A stretch of DNA of 64,000 nt, taken from Arsukibacterium tuosuense (lineage in GTDB: Bacteria > Pseudomonadota > Gammaproteobacteria > Enterobacterales > Alteromonadaceae). The notes under the pieces were generated by a model that had not been told where the DNA came from, did no database searches, and was given only the letters and a program-made list of their open reading frames with translations. The translations under genes were made by a program, and so were the position numbers. The DNA is taken from assembly GCF_900215315.1 (NCBI RefSeq), contig NZ_OBEB01000002.1, positions 186,001 to 250,000 on the forward strand. The letters run 5' to 3'. Shown in pieces: positions 37,975 through 46,181 of this stretch. The first letter of the stretch is position 1. Each line of letters opens with the position of its first letter.

Positions 37975-38844
37975 TTAATCGCATTGTCTGTCTGTGACTT
38001 TCCAGACTACCGGCTCCCAATACTGGTCGGGATCGGTTCTGTCTTCAGGTTTTTCAATAAAACGGCTGGCCAGGTGATACACCTTATTGGGCTCAACGTT
38101 TAACTGCAAAACCTGAGTAAGCTGTTTTCTGCGCTCCCAAAGGTCTGACCGACTCCATCTGACCCGCGATAACGCAATTTGCTCTGCCAACTCGATATCT
38201 TGTAGGCCTGTATCAATCTTTACCACATCGGTGCGACGGGAGCGCTCAATCCTGAAGTCAGTATCACCTGCCGCGCGAATAGCGGTGGGAAACAACTCCA
38301 GGGTACGGGGTGGGAAGTAAAATACCGAAACAAAACCACAACCGTCAGTTTGCACTGATTTGGCATTGTCTGCATTTTGCACCGGGTTAATAACTAAACG
38401 CCAGGCCGGAATGGTTTTGCGGGTTACGGTGCTCTTTAAATTAATTGCCTTGCCGGCGCGGTTAACCCAGACATTAAAGGGTTTTCCCTCTTCAAAATCG
38501 TTTAACAATGCCAGCACATCCTCCAGACTGGTAGAATCAAGGGTAGCATTGTTAATTTGTAACACTTTATCCCCCACCTTTACGCCGGCTCTTTCTGCAT
38601 CCGAATCCGGGGTTACCGCCAGTATTTTATGTTGCCGGTCCATTACCGCACCAAAATGGTAATAATTGCGGGCTGGCTCTTCAATTGTCACCGGGCCATC
38701 TTCTGCCGAGTTCCCCGACGCCATTATTGCCGCCTGTACCGCTTCGATAACGTCCTGTGAGGGTTCTGGTTGCCGGGCATCCGCGCCAGTAATCCAAAGT
38801 GCCGTCATTGCGGCGCAAAGCCGGGCCAGTTTTGTCACTTTCAT
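37975..38844 (-). CDS. Exported PDZ-domain protein, third gene of the ECF operon
   Basis: 289 aa. N-terminal signal peptide (MKVTKLARLCAAMTALWITGADA), then a PDZ domain (about 70-135: ILAVTPDSDAERAGVKVGDKVLQINNATL) and a C-terminal domain of unknown type with one Cys pair (C at about 168 and the penultimate residue region). No protease catalytic motif, so it is probably a binding or sensor module. Its start overlaps the anti-sigma-like gene by 4 bp (ATGA), linking it to the sigma/anti-sigma pair, and it could sense periplasmic state for them. Confidence 0.75.
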   Translation of the reverse strand: MKVTKLARLCAAMTALWITGADARQPEPSQDVIEAVQAAIMASGNSAEDGPVTIEEPARNYYHFGAVMDRQHKILAVTPDSDAERAGVKVGDKVLQINNATLDSTSLEDVLALLNDFEEGKPFNVWVNRAGKAINLKSTVTRKTIPAWRLVINPVQNADNAKSVQTDGCGFVSVFYFPPRTLELFPTAIRAAGDTDFRIERSRRTDVVKIDTGLQDIELAEQIALSRVRWSRSDLWERRKQLTQVLQLNVEPNKVYHLASRFIEKPEDRTDPDQYWEPVVWKVTDRQCD

Positions 38845-39209
38845 AAGGTATACGTCCGGGGCTGAGGTTTATTCAGTTGCTGGCGCTGCGCTATTAAACG
38901 CTCAACCTGCTCATGATCGTTGCGAATAATGGATTGTTGAATTGCCACATCCAGCTTTTCCAGCTGATAGCTGTCAACCGGGTCTGCGACCGCTACCGTT
39001 TCGGGCTCAATATGGCCGCTATACAGCAGGCCGCTTAAAATACCAATAAACGCCAGACTGGCGGCACTGCTCAGCCAGAGTGTAAGCTTGCGTCGCTTTT
39101 TATCGAGACGTTGCTGTAGCTGCTGCCACAGTAAATCGTCGGCAGTTTCCTGATGTGCGGCCGTTAAGCGCTGCCCCAACAGCTCACTGAATTGTTGTTG
39201 CTTACTCAT
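38841..39209 (-). CDS. Putative anti-sigma factor
   Basis: 122 aa. Cytoplasmic N-terminal helix pair (FSELLGQRLTAAHQETADDLLWQQLQQRLDKKRRK), one transmembrane helix (LTLWLSSAASLAFIGILSGLLYSG, about 41-64) and a periplasmic tail. This topology, together with a 4-bp overlap with the ECF sigma gene, is typical of membrane anti-sigma factors, although no zinc-binding HxxxCxxC motif is present. The assignment rests on context and topology. Confidence 0.65.
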   Translation of the reverse strand: MSKQQQFSELLGQRLTAAHQETADDLLWQQLQQRLDKKRRKLTLWLSSAASLAFIGILSGLLYSGHIEPETVAVADPVDSYQLEKLDVAIQQSIIRNDHEQVERLIAQRQQLNKPQPRTYTL

Positions 39210-39763
39210 AGTTCGCCCTGCTTAAGTTGGGTTGCTAATTTAGTTAGTGCCCGTCGGTATTGCTGGCGGACATTTTGCTCAGATAGTTGCAATAATTCAG
39301 CCAGTTGCTGGTGGCTGTAGCCCTCTACGGCATACAACCACACCAATACCCGCTGCTGTTCAGACAGTACCGCCATAATGCGTTCAACATCATCCAGCCG
39401 GGTTAGCGAGTCTATGGCGCTGTTCCAGCTTTGATCGCTTATGTTGTCGCTTTCGTCATCACTAAGCTGCTGTTGCCGGTTGCGTTGACGCAGCGTATCC
39501 AGCGCTAACCTGACGCTAAGTTGTTTTAGCCAGCCGCCTACCGCTAACGGTTGCTTAATATCAGCCAGGCAAGCAAATGCCTTAATAAAAATATCCTGGG
39601 TCAGGTCACGGCCATCTTCGGCAGAACCCAGCATGCCACTACATAAACGGAGCACCGCATCAGCAAAGTGACTGTAAAACCGCTTTAAGGCGTCTGGCTG
39701 GCCGCGCTGGGCTGCTTTGATAATCTCAGGCGCTATTGGTCTGCCAAATCCGTGTGCTGACAC
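39206..39763 (-). CDS. ECF-type RNA polymerase sigma factor
   Basis: 185 aa from a GTG at 39763, which has AAGGA seven nucleotides upstream. Region 2 (about 10-80: FYSHFADAVLRLCSGMLGSAEDGRDLTQDIFIKAF) and region 4 (about 125-180: LSEQQRVLVWLYAVEGYSHQQLAELLQLSEQNVRQQYRRAL) are clear, with no region 3, so it is group 4. The frame is open to 39880, but that would cross the putative promoter at 39792-39818 and add an unrelated leader. It heads sigma/anti-sigma/PDZ genes and begins 70 bp after the borosin methyltransferase stop. Confidence 0.9.
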   Translation of the reverse strand: MSAHGFGRPIAPEIIKAAQRGQPDALKRFYSHFADAVLRLCSGMLGSAEDGRDLTQDIFIKAFACLADIKQPLAVGGWLKQLSVRLALDTLRQRNRQQQLSDDESDNISDQSWNSAIDSLTRLDDVERIMAVLSEQQRVLVWLYAVEGYSHQQLAELLQLSEQNVRQQYRRALTKLATQLKQGEL

Positions 39764-39791
39764 CGGGTTTCCTTGTGCTGTTTTACTATAA

Positions 39792-39818
39792 GACGCTTTG
39801 ACATTACAAAGTGTGACA
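39792..39818 (-). promoter_or_regulatory. Putative autoregulated ECF promoter
   Basis: On the minus strand TGTCACA (39818-39812), exactly 16 nt, then CGTC (39795-39792), 28 nt before the GTG start of the sigma gene. CGTC -10 elements and TGTCACA-like -35 boxes are described for ECF promoters. Self-activation is an inference. Confidence 0.5.
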
Positions 39819-39833
39819 TCGACAGGAGCATTT

Positions 39834-40649
39834 TCAGGGTAACCGGGTTTGCCGTAATGGATGATCGGCCGGCACGCCAAGCCTATCGAGCATCTTATGG
39901 TTAATACTTTTCGGGCGTAACGGCGGGATCACCAGGGTGGTGATCTGGTTCAGGGTTGCCTGGGGGAGTTCGGCTAAGCTTAGCTGTTCTGCCCGGTATT
40001 GCCAGATCGGTAAGTCGGCGGCTTCATACAAAATTACCTGATGCGCTGGCGGGTACCATTGCCGCAGGTGCTGCACCAGTATGTCAATATAGCGGCTATC
40101 GCTCTCAAGCCTGGTCAGGCTGAAATCACCGGCTATCGCTACCTGCCATAGCAGCAGGTAAGCACTGACATCAACAGTGCGCTGATAAAATAAAAACTGG
40201 CTGGCTTCAAACTGCTGGCAGCCTTCAGCCATTGGGTCAATGCCTAAATCAGCATATAAACAGGCATCGGCAGCAATGCCGGCCTCCATTTTTGCGCGGT
40301 AGCCCAGCGCTCTAAGCTGGTGAATTGCCTGGTGTGGCGGCCAGCTGGCAATGCCCGGGTGGCCATAACATGCCCAAACCACATTATTACCGGCAGTTAC
40401 TGCGGTAATAACCGCATCCAGCATCGCCTGATAGCTTTCGCTGCGCGGTCGGTTAGGTAAATAAAACGGTTGTAAATCAACCAAGTTGGGGTTTATTTGC
40501 TGTAAAAAGCCGCTAAGGTAATGGCTATTGCTGTGAAAAAACACCAAATCAGCTGCCGCCAGCTGCTCGCGGGCCAGTATCGTCAGCTGACTACCCAGAG
40601 TGATCCCCAGCCCCAGACACAGCAAACTACCGTTGGTGTGCTCAGGCAA
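39834..40649 (-). CDS. Borosin-type peptide alpha-N-methyltransferase (stand-alone)
   Basis: 271 aa, SAM-dependent methylase of the tetrapyrrole-methylase fold. It matches the borosin enzyme OphMA rather than porphyrin methylases. The catalytic set Y66/R72/Y76/Y98 of OphMA corresponds in register to Y63, R69, Y73 and Y95 here (FYLPNRPRSESY; CYGHPG). ADACLYADLGIDP, GCQQFEASQFL and the LWQVAIAG segment are also shared. Borosin enzymes methylate backbone amides of a precursor C-terminus. No core peptide is fused at the C-terminus, so this is a split system, and the candidate substrate is the 68-aa peptide at 42379-42585. TTG start with AAGG 8 nt upstream; overlaps the GGDEF gene by 8 bp. Confidence 0.88.
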   Translation of the reverse strand: MPEHTNGSLLCLGLGITLGSQLTILAREQLAAADLVFFHSNSHYLSGFLQQINPNLVDLQPFYLPNRPRSESYQAMLDAVITAVTAGNNVVWACYGHPGIASWPPHQAIHQLRALGYRAKMEAGIAADACLYADLGIDPMAEGCQQFEASQFLFYQRTVDVSAYLLLWQVAIAGDFSLTRLESDSRYIDILVQHLRQWYPPAHQVILYEAADLPIWQYRAEQLSLAELPQATLNQITTLVIPPLRPKSINHKMLDRLGVPADHPLRQTRLP

Positions 40650-42372
40650 AACTACTGCCTTTGCTGGCAGCGGTGGGATAAACCATTATCCGGTTGCGGC
40701 CACCGGTTTTGGCTTTATACAGCGCATCGTCAGCTTGTTTTAACAGGCTGTCAAAGTCAGCATTGCTGCTGGCTGCCACCCCAAAGCTGGCGGTTATCTG
40801 AATATGCTGCTCTTCAAACGGAATCACTAACTGCTCCAAACTATGCCGGCACTGCTCGGCAATCTCCTGAGCATCAGCCAGGGCACAGCCCGGTAAAAAC
40901 AGCGCAAATTCTTCGCCGCCAATTCGCGCTAAAATATCCTGCTGGCGGATCTGATCCTGACAACAGCGGGCGATAGCGCTAAGCACCTTGTCACCGGCGG
41001 CATGGCCGTATTGGTCATTAATTTGTTTAAATAAATCAATATCGAACACAATCAGGCTGCACTCACCTTGCTGGCGCCGGTTCGCCATCTGTTTACTGAC
41101 CGTTTCGTTAAAATAGCGGCGGTTGAATAAGCGGGTTAAAAAGTCGGTGGTGGCCAGCCGGTTCAGCGCCACCCGCTTGCTGTTTAACACATAAATCACC
41201 AGCAGAAGTAATGCCAGTAGCGCGACGGCAATCAGCAGAGCTTTCAGCTTTTCATCCTGTTGCAGCTTACTTTCCAGTTGCAATAACTCATTTTTACTCT
41301 CCAGCAGAGCCAACTTATTTTCGCTTTCCATAAAGTCGGCCTGTGCCAGATAGTATGCCACGCTGCGCTTTTTAAACTCGTCAATGTAGCTGTTCAGAGC
41401 AGCAGAGTGTTGGCTGTAGGCCTTAACAGCAGCTGAGGCATTACCTCTTTCCTGATAAGATTGGGCTAAAAGTAGCATAGTCTTATTGGCTGTTTTTGTG
41501 TCATTTAATGCTGTGGCTTGTTGATAAACTTTTTCAAGCAACGACTCTGCTGCTGCATAGTTGCCTAAATGAAGCTCTGCCGAGCCCAGATAAAATTCAG
41601 CCTGGATAACCGAGTACACATAACCTATTTTGCTGAGTTCAGGCAGTACCGCTTGCATGTCACGTTTAACCTGTTCTGGTACCTTTGATACATCGATTTC
41701 CGCGATGTAAAGGCTGATGGTATGTAATAATAACGGCTCGTTGGCTGTCAGGCAGGCTTGACGAGCCTGCTGAACTGCATCAGCAGTGTAAGTTTGAGTT
41801 AACTGCAAAGATGCACTTAATTGCAGCGCATAGCCGACACAAAGACTACGTGGAGAACTCGCAATCTCGACGATATTCGATGCATATTCCAATGCTTTAT
41901 CGTACACATTTGCACTTATGTGCAATTGCGTCGCTACAGTATATAAGCTGACCTGCAGTGGCTCGTCGTTAAGCGTCCCTCCCGCCTTTAATGCATCAAA
42001 CAGGAAAGCATAAGCTCTGCTGAAATCTTTGCGGTGCTCATATACGGTTGCCAGTAACAAATTGGCTTTCAGGGTGATTTCCGGATAGTCACTGTCCGCG
42101 ATTTTAGCTGCCCAGGTTATGGCCTCATCTTGCTTACTCTGAAATGCAAAGATGTATGCTTTAAGAAACGTAAATTGTTGTTGTTGATAGGGGGTAAGCG
42201 CCTGATAGTCTGATTCCAGCTGCGCAACAATTTCCGCGGTTTGGGTTGGTGACTGGGTGCGTAATGCTTCAGCCTGGTCCAGTTGCTGTTGCAAAGTGTC
42301 TGTTGCAGAGAAAGCAAAAAAAGACGCTAATAAAAATATTAACGTCGTGCTAAATGCTCCACACTTTTTCAA
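40642..42372 (-). CDS. Periplasmic TPR sensor diguanylate cyclase in the borosin operon
   Basis: 576 aa. Signal peptide (GAFSTTLIFLLASFFAFSA), a large helical TPR-like region (about 30-350, with units such as AAESLLEKVYQQATALNDTKTANKT), a coiled-coil, one transmembrane helix (about 383-403) and a cytoplasmic GGDEF domain (about 415-565). The active loop is intact as RIGGEEFALF, and an RxxD inhibitory site (RQQD) lies five residues before it, so it should make c-di-GMP. It begins at TTG 42372, only 6 nt after the precursor stop, and has no good Shine-Dalgarno sequence, so translation is probably weak and dependent on upstream reading. It sits between precursor and methyltransferase genes. Confidence 0.88.
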   Translation of the reverse strand: MKKCGAFSTTLIFLLASFFAFSATDTLQQQLDQAEALRTQSPTQTAEIVAQLESDYQALTPYQQQQFTFLKAYIFAFQSKQDEAITWAAKIADSDYPEITLKANLLLATVYEHRKDFSRAYAFLFDALKAGGTLNDEPLQVSLYTVATQLHISANVYDKALEYASNIVEIASSPRSLCVGYALQLSASLQLTQTYTADAVQQARQACLTANEPLLLHTISLYIAEIDVSKVPEQVKRDMQAVLPELSKIGYVYSVIQAEFYLGSAELHLGNYAAAESLLEKVYQQATALNDTKTANKTMLLLAQSYQERGNASAAVKAYSQHSAALNSYIDEFKKRSVAYYLAQADFMESENKLALLESKNELLQLESKLQQDEKLKALLIAVALLALLLLVIYVLNSKRVALNRLATTDFLTRLFNRRYFNETVSKQMANRRQQGECSLIVFDIDLFKQINDQYGHAAGDKVLSAIARCCQDQIRQQDILARIGGEEFALFLPGCALADAQEIAEQCRHSLEQLVIPFEEQHIQITASFGVAASSNADFDSLLKQADDALYKAKTGGRNRIMVYPTAASKGSSFA

Positions 42373-42378
42373 GAGGTG

Positions 42379-42585
42379 CTACTTTGCCGGAAAAATAAAA
42401 GTAACAGGCAACACCGCATGCCCGGTTAATTGCTCAACTTTTACTTTGTCTCCGGCAAGCACTGCGTCTATTTCATGGCTCTGCAGTCCGTAGCTCTGCA
42501 TGGTGGCTGCCGGGTCATCCAGAAAATCTTGTTGTAGCTTAAGGTTGGTGGCTAAGTCATTAATAAACTGGCTAAGTGTCGACAT
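42379..42585 (-). CDS. Candidate split-borosin precursor peptide (SonA-like)
   Basis: 68 aa. Residues 1-50 form a helical leader (LSQFINDLATNLKLQQDF, DPAATMQSYGL, EIDAVLAGD), the pattern of the borosin-binding domain of Shewanella SonA as I recall it; Nif11-type RiPP leaders look similar. The C-terminal residues 54-68 (TGHAVLPVTFIFPAK) are hydrophobic and would be the core; V58 to F65 are the best candidates for backbone N-methylation. A strong AAGGA lies 8 nt before the ATG. It is the first gene of the operon with the GGDEF protein and methyltransferase. Precursor identity is inferred from size, leader, core and context. Confidence 0.8.
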   Translation of the reverse strand: MSTLSQFINDLATNLKLQQDFLDDPAATMQSYGLQSHEIDAVLAGDKVKVEQLTGHAVLPVTFIFPAK

Positions 42586-42860
42586 CTTAATTCCTTTAAA
42601 ATTGCTGCGCTGATTATTATTGTTCGTATATTGCCACCCTTCTATTACAGAAGAGGCTGTTATTGCCGATATTTTACCTACCTAATGTAATGGAATTAAC
42701 AGCTGGTAACAACTGGCGCTTTTCTAAATCAACAGCATAAAGAGCGAGCTCTTAATTCCGTTTGGTTATATATGAGCGTGATAAGCTATTTTGCTGACTG
42801 CCTAACCGGCGCTATGCTTAGCACTAAATAAAGCTGACTGATTCAGCTTGCGGAGCCGTG
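42586..42860. promoter_or_regulatory. Divergent promoter region, borosin operon and cysG
   Basis: 275 bp without a gene. Towards cysG: TTGCTG, 16-bp spacer, TATGCT (about 42792-42819). Towards the precursor: TTAATT, 17-bp spacer, TAAAAT (about 42670-42700 on the minus strand), a weak -35 with good spacing. A small hairpin CTTCT-ATTAC-AGAAG lies at about 42638-42652 in the precursor leader. Confidence 0.4.
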
Positions 42861-44282
42861 GTGCAATATCTTCCTTTATTCGTAAAATTAACCGGTAAAC
42901 CGGTGCTGATTGTCGGCGGCGGCGCTGTGGCGCTGCGCAAAGCCGGTACTTTGTTAACTGCTGGCGCAAAATTAGTGGTGGTAGCCCCGGAATTTAACCC
43001 GGAATTTATCAGCTGGCAGCAACAAGGCAAAGCTGAATTAGTGCACGGTTATTTCAGCCCGGAGCTGTTAGACGGTAAGTTGCTGGTAATAGCCGCTACT
43101 GATAACGACAGCGTTAATGGCGCGGTATTTGAGGCGGCGACTGCACGCAATATGCTGGTCAATACCGTGGATGATCAGCCTAAATGTGGTTTTATTTTCC
43201 CGTCCATTATCGACCGTAACCCGATTATTATTGCCATTTCCAGCTTTGGTACCGCCCCGGTGCTGGCCCGGCGTTTGCGTGAAAAACTGGAAACCATACT
43301 ACCCCAGCACTTAGGGCCACTGGCGCAGCTGGTTGGCCGTTTTCGGGATCAGGTAAAAGCCAAAATTAAAGGTTTTGCTGCCCGCCGCCAGTTCTGGGAA
43401 AAAGTGTTTAACTCGGATGTAGTGCGTGATGTCCAGGCGAATCAGCTGCCGCAGGCAGAACAACGGCTGGCTGCATTGTTGGCTGAACCGCAGCAACTGG
43501 CTGGCGAAGTCTATGTGGTTGGCGCCGGGCCGGGCGATCCGGAACTGTTAACCTTAAAAGCCCTGCAGTTAATGCAACAAGCCGATGTCGTAGTATACGA
43601 CTATCTGGTGTCGCCGGAGATTATGCAGCTGGTACGGCGCGATGCCGAGCTGATTTGCGTCGGCAAAAAAGCCGGCGCGCACTCGGTTGCCCAGCAGGAT
43701 ACTAACCAGATATTGATCGATTTAGCCCTGGCCGGCAAAAAAATCTGCCGTTTAAAAGGCGGTGACCCCTTTATTTTTGGCCGTGGTGCAGAAGAAATTC
43801 AGGCATTGCTGGTGCACGATATTGCCTTTCAGGTGGTGCCGGGCGTGACGGCTGCTGCCGGCTGTGCCGCTTATGCTGGTATTCCGCTTACTCATCGCGA
43901 CCATGCGCAAAGCGTGCAGTTTGTTACTGGTCATTGCCGTAAAGACGGCAGTGAACCCGACTGGCGCAGCATGAGCACTCCTAACCAGACGGTGGTGATT
44001 TATATGGGGCTGATGAAAGCGGCCCATATTCAGCAGCAACTGCTGGCAGCCGGGCGGGCCGCCGGTACGCCGGTAGCCATTATTGAAAACGGTACCCGGC
44101 TGGAGCAGCGGATTATTACTACCCAGCTAAGTGAGCTGGCAGAGCGAGTCAGCAGTGAGCAAGTGCAATCGCCGGCGCTGCTGATTATTGGTGAAGTGGT
44201 CAGCTTGCAAAACCAGCTGCATTGGTTTGGTGCCCGGCCACAGAGTGCGGTATTTGCCCAGCCGCTAACCCGGCTGCGCTAA
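42861..44282 (+). CDS. cysG: Sirohaem synthase
   Basis: 473 aa, trifunctional. N-terminal precorrin-2 dehydrogenase/ferrochelatase (about 1-205: VLIVGGGAVALRKAGTLL, GTAPVLARRLREKLE) and C-terminal uroporphyrinogen-III C-methyltransferase (about 215-460: VVGAGPGDPELLTLKAL, LKGGDPFIFGRGAEE, PGVTAAAGCAAYAGIPLTHRD). It makes sirohaem for CysI. Two adjacent GTG codons start the frame; GGAG at 42852-42855 fits the second (42861), and the family start (xQYLPLFVKL) agrees. Confidence 0.96.
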   Translation: MQYLPLFVKLTGKPVLIVGGGAVALRKAGTLLTAGAKLVVVAPEFNPEFISWQQQGKAELVHGYFSPELLDGKLLVIAATDNDSVNGAVFEAATARNMLVNTVDDQPKCGFIFPSIIDRNPIIIAISSFGTAPVLARRLREKLETILPQHLGPLAQLVGRFRDQVKAKIKGFAARRQFWEKVFNSDVVRDVQANQLPQAEQRLAALLAEPQQLAGEVYVVGAGPGDPELLTLKALQLMQQADVVVYDYLVSPEIMQLVRRDAELICVGKKAGAHSVAQQDTNQILIDLALAGKKICRLKGGDPFIFGRGAEEIQALLVHDIAFQVVPGVTAAAGCAAYAGIPLTHRDHAQSVQFVTGHCRKDGSEPDWRSMSTPNQTVVIYMGLMKAAHIQQQLLAAGRAAGTPVAIIENGTRLEQRIITTQLSELAERVSSEQVQSPALLIIGEVVSLQNQLHWFGARPQSAVFAQPLTRLR

Positions 44283-44339
44283 TTCTGGTAAGCTTGCCTG
44301 CAACCCTATATTTCAACAGTATCCCGCAAGGACGATGAT

Positions 44340-45113
44340 ATGACTGCAACTTTACTGCCGGCCATTATTAAGATTGCCGAACAGGCCGGCGAGGCCATTT
44401 TAGCTATTTATGGCCGCGGCCAGGCCGCTTTTAAGATCAGCGCCAAGAGTGATGACTCACCCCTGACTGCTGCTGATATGGCAGCACACCGGCTTATTGT
44501 CGCTGAACTGGCAACATTAACCCCGGAGTTACCGATTTTATCGGAAGAAGCGGCCGATATCAGCTGGGATATCCGCAAAAGCTGGCAGCGGTATTGGTTA
44601 GTTGACCCATTAGATGGCACCAAGGAATTTATTAAACGCAACGGCGAGTTCACCGTTAATATTGCGCTGATTGACCAGGGTGAACCGATCCTGGGCGTGG
44701 TGCACGCGCCGGTGCTGGCTAAAACCTATTACGCTGCTAAGGGTGAAGGCGCCTTTTTAAAGCAAGCCGGTGGTGTCAGGCCGATAAAGGTGAACCAGGC
44801 CAGCAGGGATAAGCTAGTAAAGGTAGTGGGTAGTCGCAGCCACCCCAGCCCCGATTTAGCCGGTTATCTGGCCCAGTTTAATCAGCATGAAATGGTGCCG
44901 GTTGGCAGCTCGCTGAAGTTTTGCCTGGTGGCCGATGGCACGGCAGATGTGTATCCGCGCTTTGGCCCAACCATGGCCTGGGACACCGGTGCCGGCCATA
45001 TTGTGGCGACTGAAGCCGGTGCTACAGTGAGTTTTGCCGGCATAGATAACAAAGTTTATCAGCGCGAGCAGCTGCTTAACCCGAATTTTATAGTATCGGC
45101 ACTGCGTGACTAA
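44340..45113 (+). CDS. cysQ: 3'(2'),5'-bisphosphate nucleotidase
   Basis: 257 aa (E. coli 246). Mg-dependent inositol-monophosphatase fold. Metal-site motifs: LSEEAAD, WLVDPLDGTKEFIKRNGEF and WDTGAGHIVATEAGA. Hydrolyses PAP, the by-product of CysH, to AMP, which relieves PAP inhibition. 57 bp after cysG with AAGGAC upstream; likely the same transcript. Confidence 0.94.
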   Translation: MTATLLPAIIKIAEQAGEAILAIYGRGQAAFKISAKSDDSPLTAADMAAHRLIVAELATLTPELPILSEEAADISWDIRKSWQRYWLVDPLDGTKEFIKRNGEFTVNIALIDQGEPILGVVHAPVLAKTYYAAKGEGAFLKQAGGVRPIKVNQASRDKLVKVVGSRSHPSPDLAGYLAQFNQHEMVPVGSSLKFCLVADGTADVYPRFGPTMAWDTGAGHIVATEAGATVSFAGIDNKVYQREQLLNPNFIVSALRD

Positions 45114-45155
45114 AACCGCGACTCTACTCTGGATTTTAGCTACACTAGCGAAATG

Positions 45156-45196
45156 CCCAAACTACGTAGCGCAGCTGTAGCGTTAAGTAGTTTGGG
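45156..45196 (+). other. Long hairpin in the rsuA leader
   Basis: 10-bp stem CCCAAACTAC (45156-45165)/GTAGTTTGGG (45187-45196) closing a 21-nt loop with two GTAGCG copies. It ends 8 nt before the rsuA Shine-Dalgarno. There is no T-run, so it is not a standard terminator. It could act on rsuA translation or mark the cysQ 3' end. Confidence 0.5.
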
Positions 45197-45217
45197 GATT
45201 TATAGGTGACTTATGTT

Positions 45218-45925
45218 ATGCGTTTAGATAAATTTATTTGTGATTGTACCGGCCTGACCCGCAGCCAGGCTGGCAAAGTTATTCGTCAGAAACTGGTTAG
45301 CATTAACGGCGAAATTGTTAAACAGGCTGCCCGCCAGGTTAGCAGTGACGATGCCGTAGTGTTAGATGGTAAGCCGCTAGCAATCATTGGCCTGCGGTAT
45401 ATTATGCTGCACAAACCAGCAGGGTTTTTATGCGCCAATGATGACCCGGACCACCCGATAGTGTTCAGTCTATTGGATGAACCTTTAGTTGAGCGCCTGC
45501 ACACTGTTGGCCGGCTCGATTTAGACACCACTGGTTTATTGCTGCTAACCGATGACGGCCAGTGGTCGCACCGGATCAGTTCACCAAAACATCATATTGC
45601 TAAAACCTACCGGGTATGGACTGCCGACCCTATTAGCCTGGATGCGGCCAGCCTGTTCGCCGAAGGCGTAATGCTACGCGGCGAAAAAGACCCAACCCTA
45701 CCGGCCCAGCTGGAAATTGTGGCCGAACGAGAAGCACTGCTGACCATTCATGAAGGCCGTTATCATCAGGTAAAGCGGATGTTTGCTGCTATTGGCAACA
45801 AGGTTGAGCAACTGCACCGCGAAAAAATCGGTGGCCTGCAACTGCCTGCTGATTTAGCTGAGGGTGAGTATCGTGAGCTGACAGAATCAGAGCTGACATT
45901 GCTTCAAAACCCGGTTGGCAAGTAA
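45218..45925 (+). CDS. rsuA: 16S rRNA pseudouridine(516) synthase
   Basis: 235 aa from the ATG at 45218 (E. coli 231). N-terminal S4 RNA-binding domain (MRLDKFICDCTGLTRSQAGKVIR) and the RsuA catalytic domain with GRLDLDTTGLLLLTDDGQWSHRI (catalytic Asp) and EGRYHQVKRMFAAIGNKV. DDPDHP and the overall match to E. coli RsuA separate it from RluB/E/F. A GTG at 45206 is in frame, but AGGTG at 45204-45208 is placed for the ATG at 45218. Confidence 0.93.
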   Translation: MRLDKFICDCTGLTRSQAGKVIRQKLVSINGEIVKQAARQVSSDDAVVLDGKPLAIIGLRYIMLHKPAGFLCANDDPDHPIVFSLLDEPLVERLHTVGRLDLDTTGLLLLTDDGQWSHRISSPKHHIAKTYRVWTADPISLDAASLFAEGVMLRGEKDPTLPAQLEIVAEREALLTIHEGRYHQVKRMFAAIGNKVEQLHREKIGGLQLPADLAEGEYRELTESELTLLQNPVGK

Positions 45926-46181
45926 ATGACGAGAGTTCACACAATGTTATTTGCAATTTCTTAGTATAGAATATAAGCAGTTATCTGATATAACCTTAAT
46001 TATGTTGCAAACATTTCATCATTTAACTTTTTCACTGTGCATTTTTGTAAAATATCTATTATGATAATCTTGGCTGTTAAATAATAAAGCGCCGGCAACC
46101 CGGATGCTTAACTGTTGCAGTCTTTTAATTTTTGGTGTGGTTTTATGGAGTAGCCACCTGCAAAACACAAGGAGGAACATC

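Noticed and set aside
39834-40649. Reading the methyltransferase as a precorrin or sirohaem methylase because of the neighbouring cysG
   Set aside because: It has the OphMA catalytic set and the GHPG/ADACLYADLGIDP pattern, and lacks the CysG-type GDPFIFGRG motif.
40521-40976. 151-codon open frame on the plus strand opposite the methyltransferase and GGDEF genes
   Set aside because: Antisense to two well-supported genes, Gln/Ser/Trp-biased composition and no ribosome site; it is a shadow.
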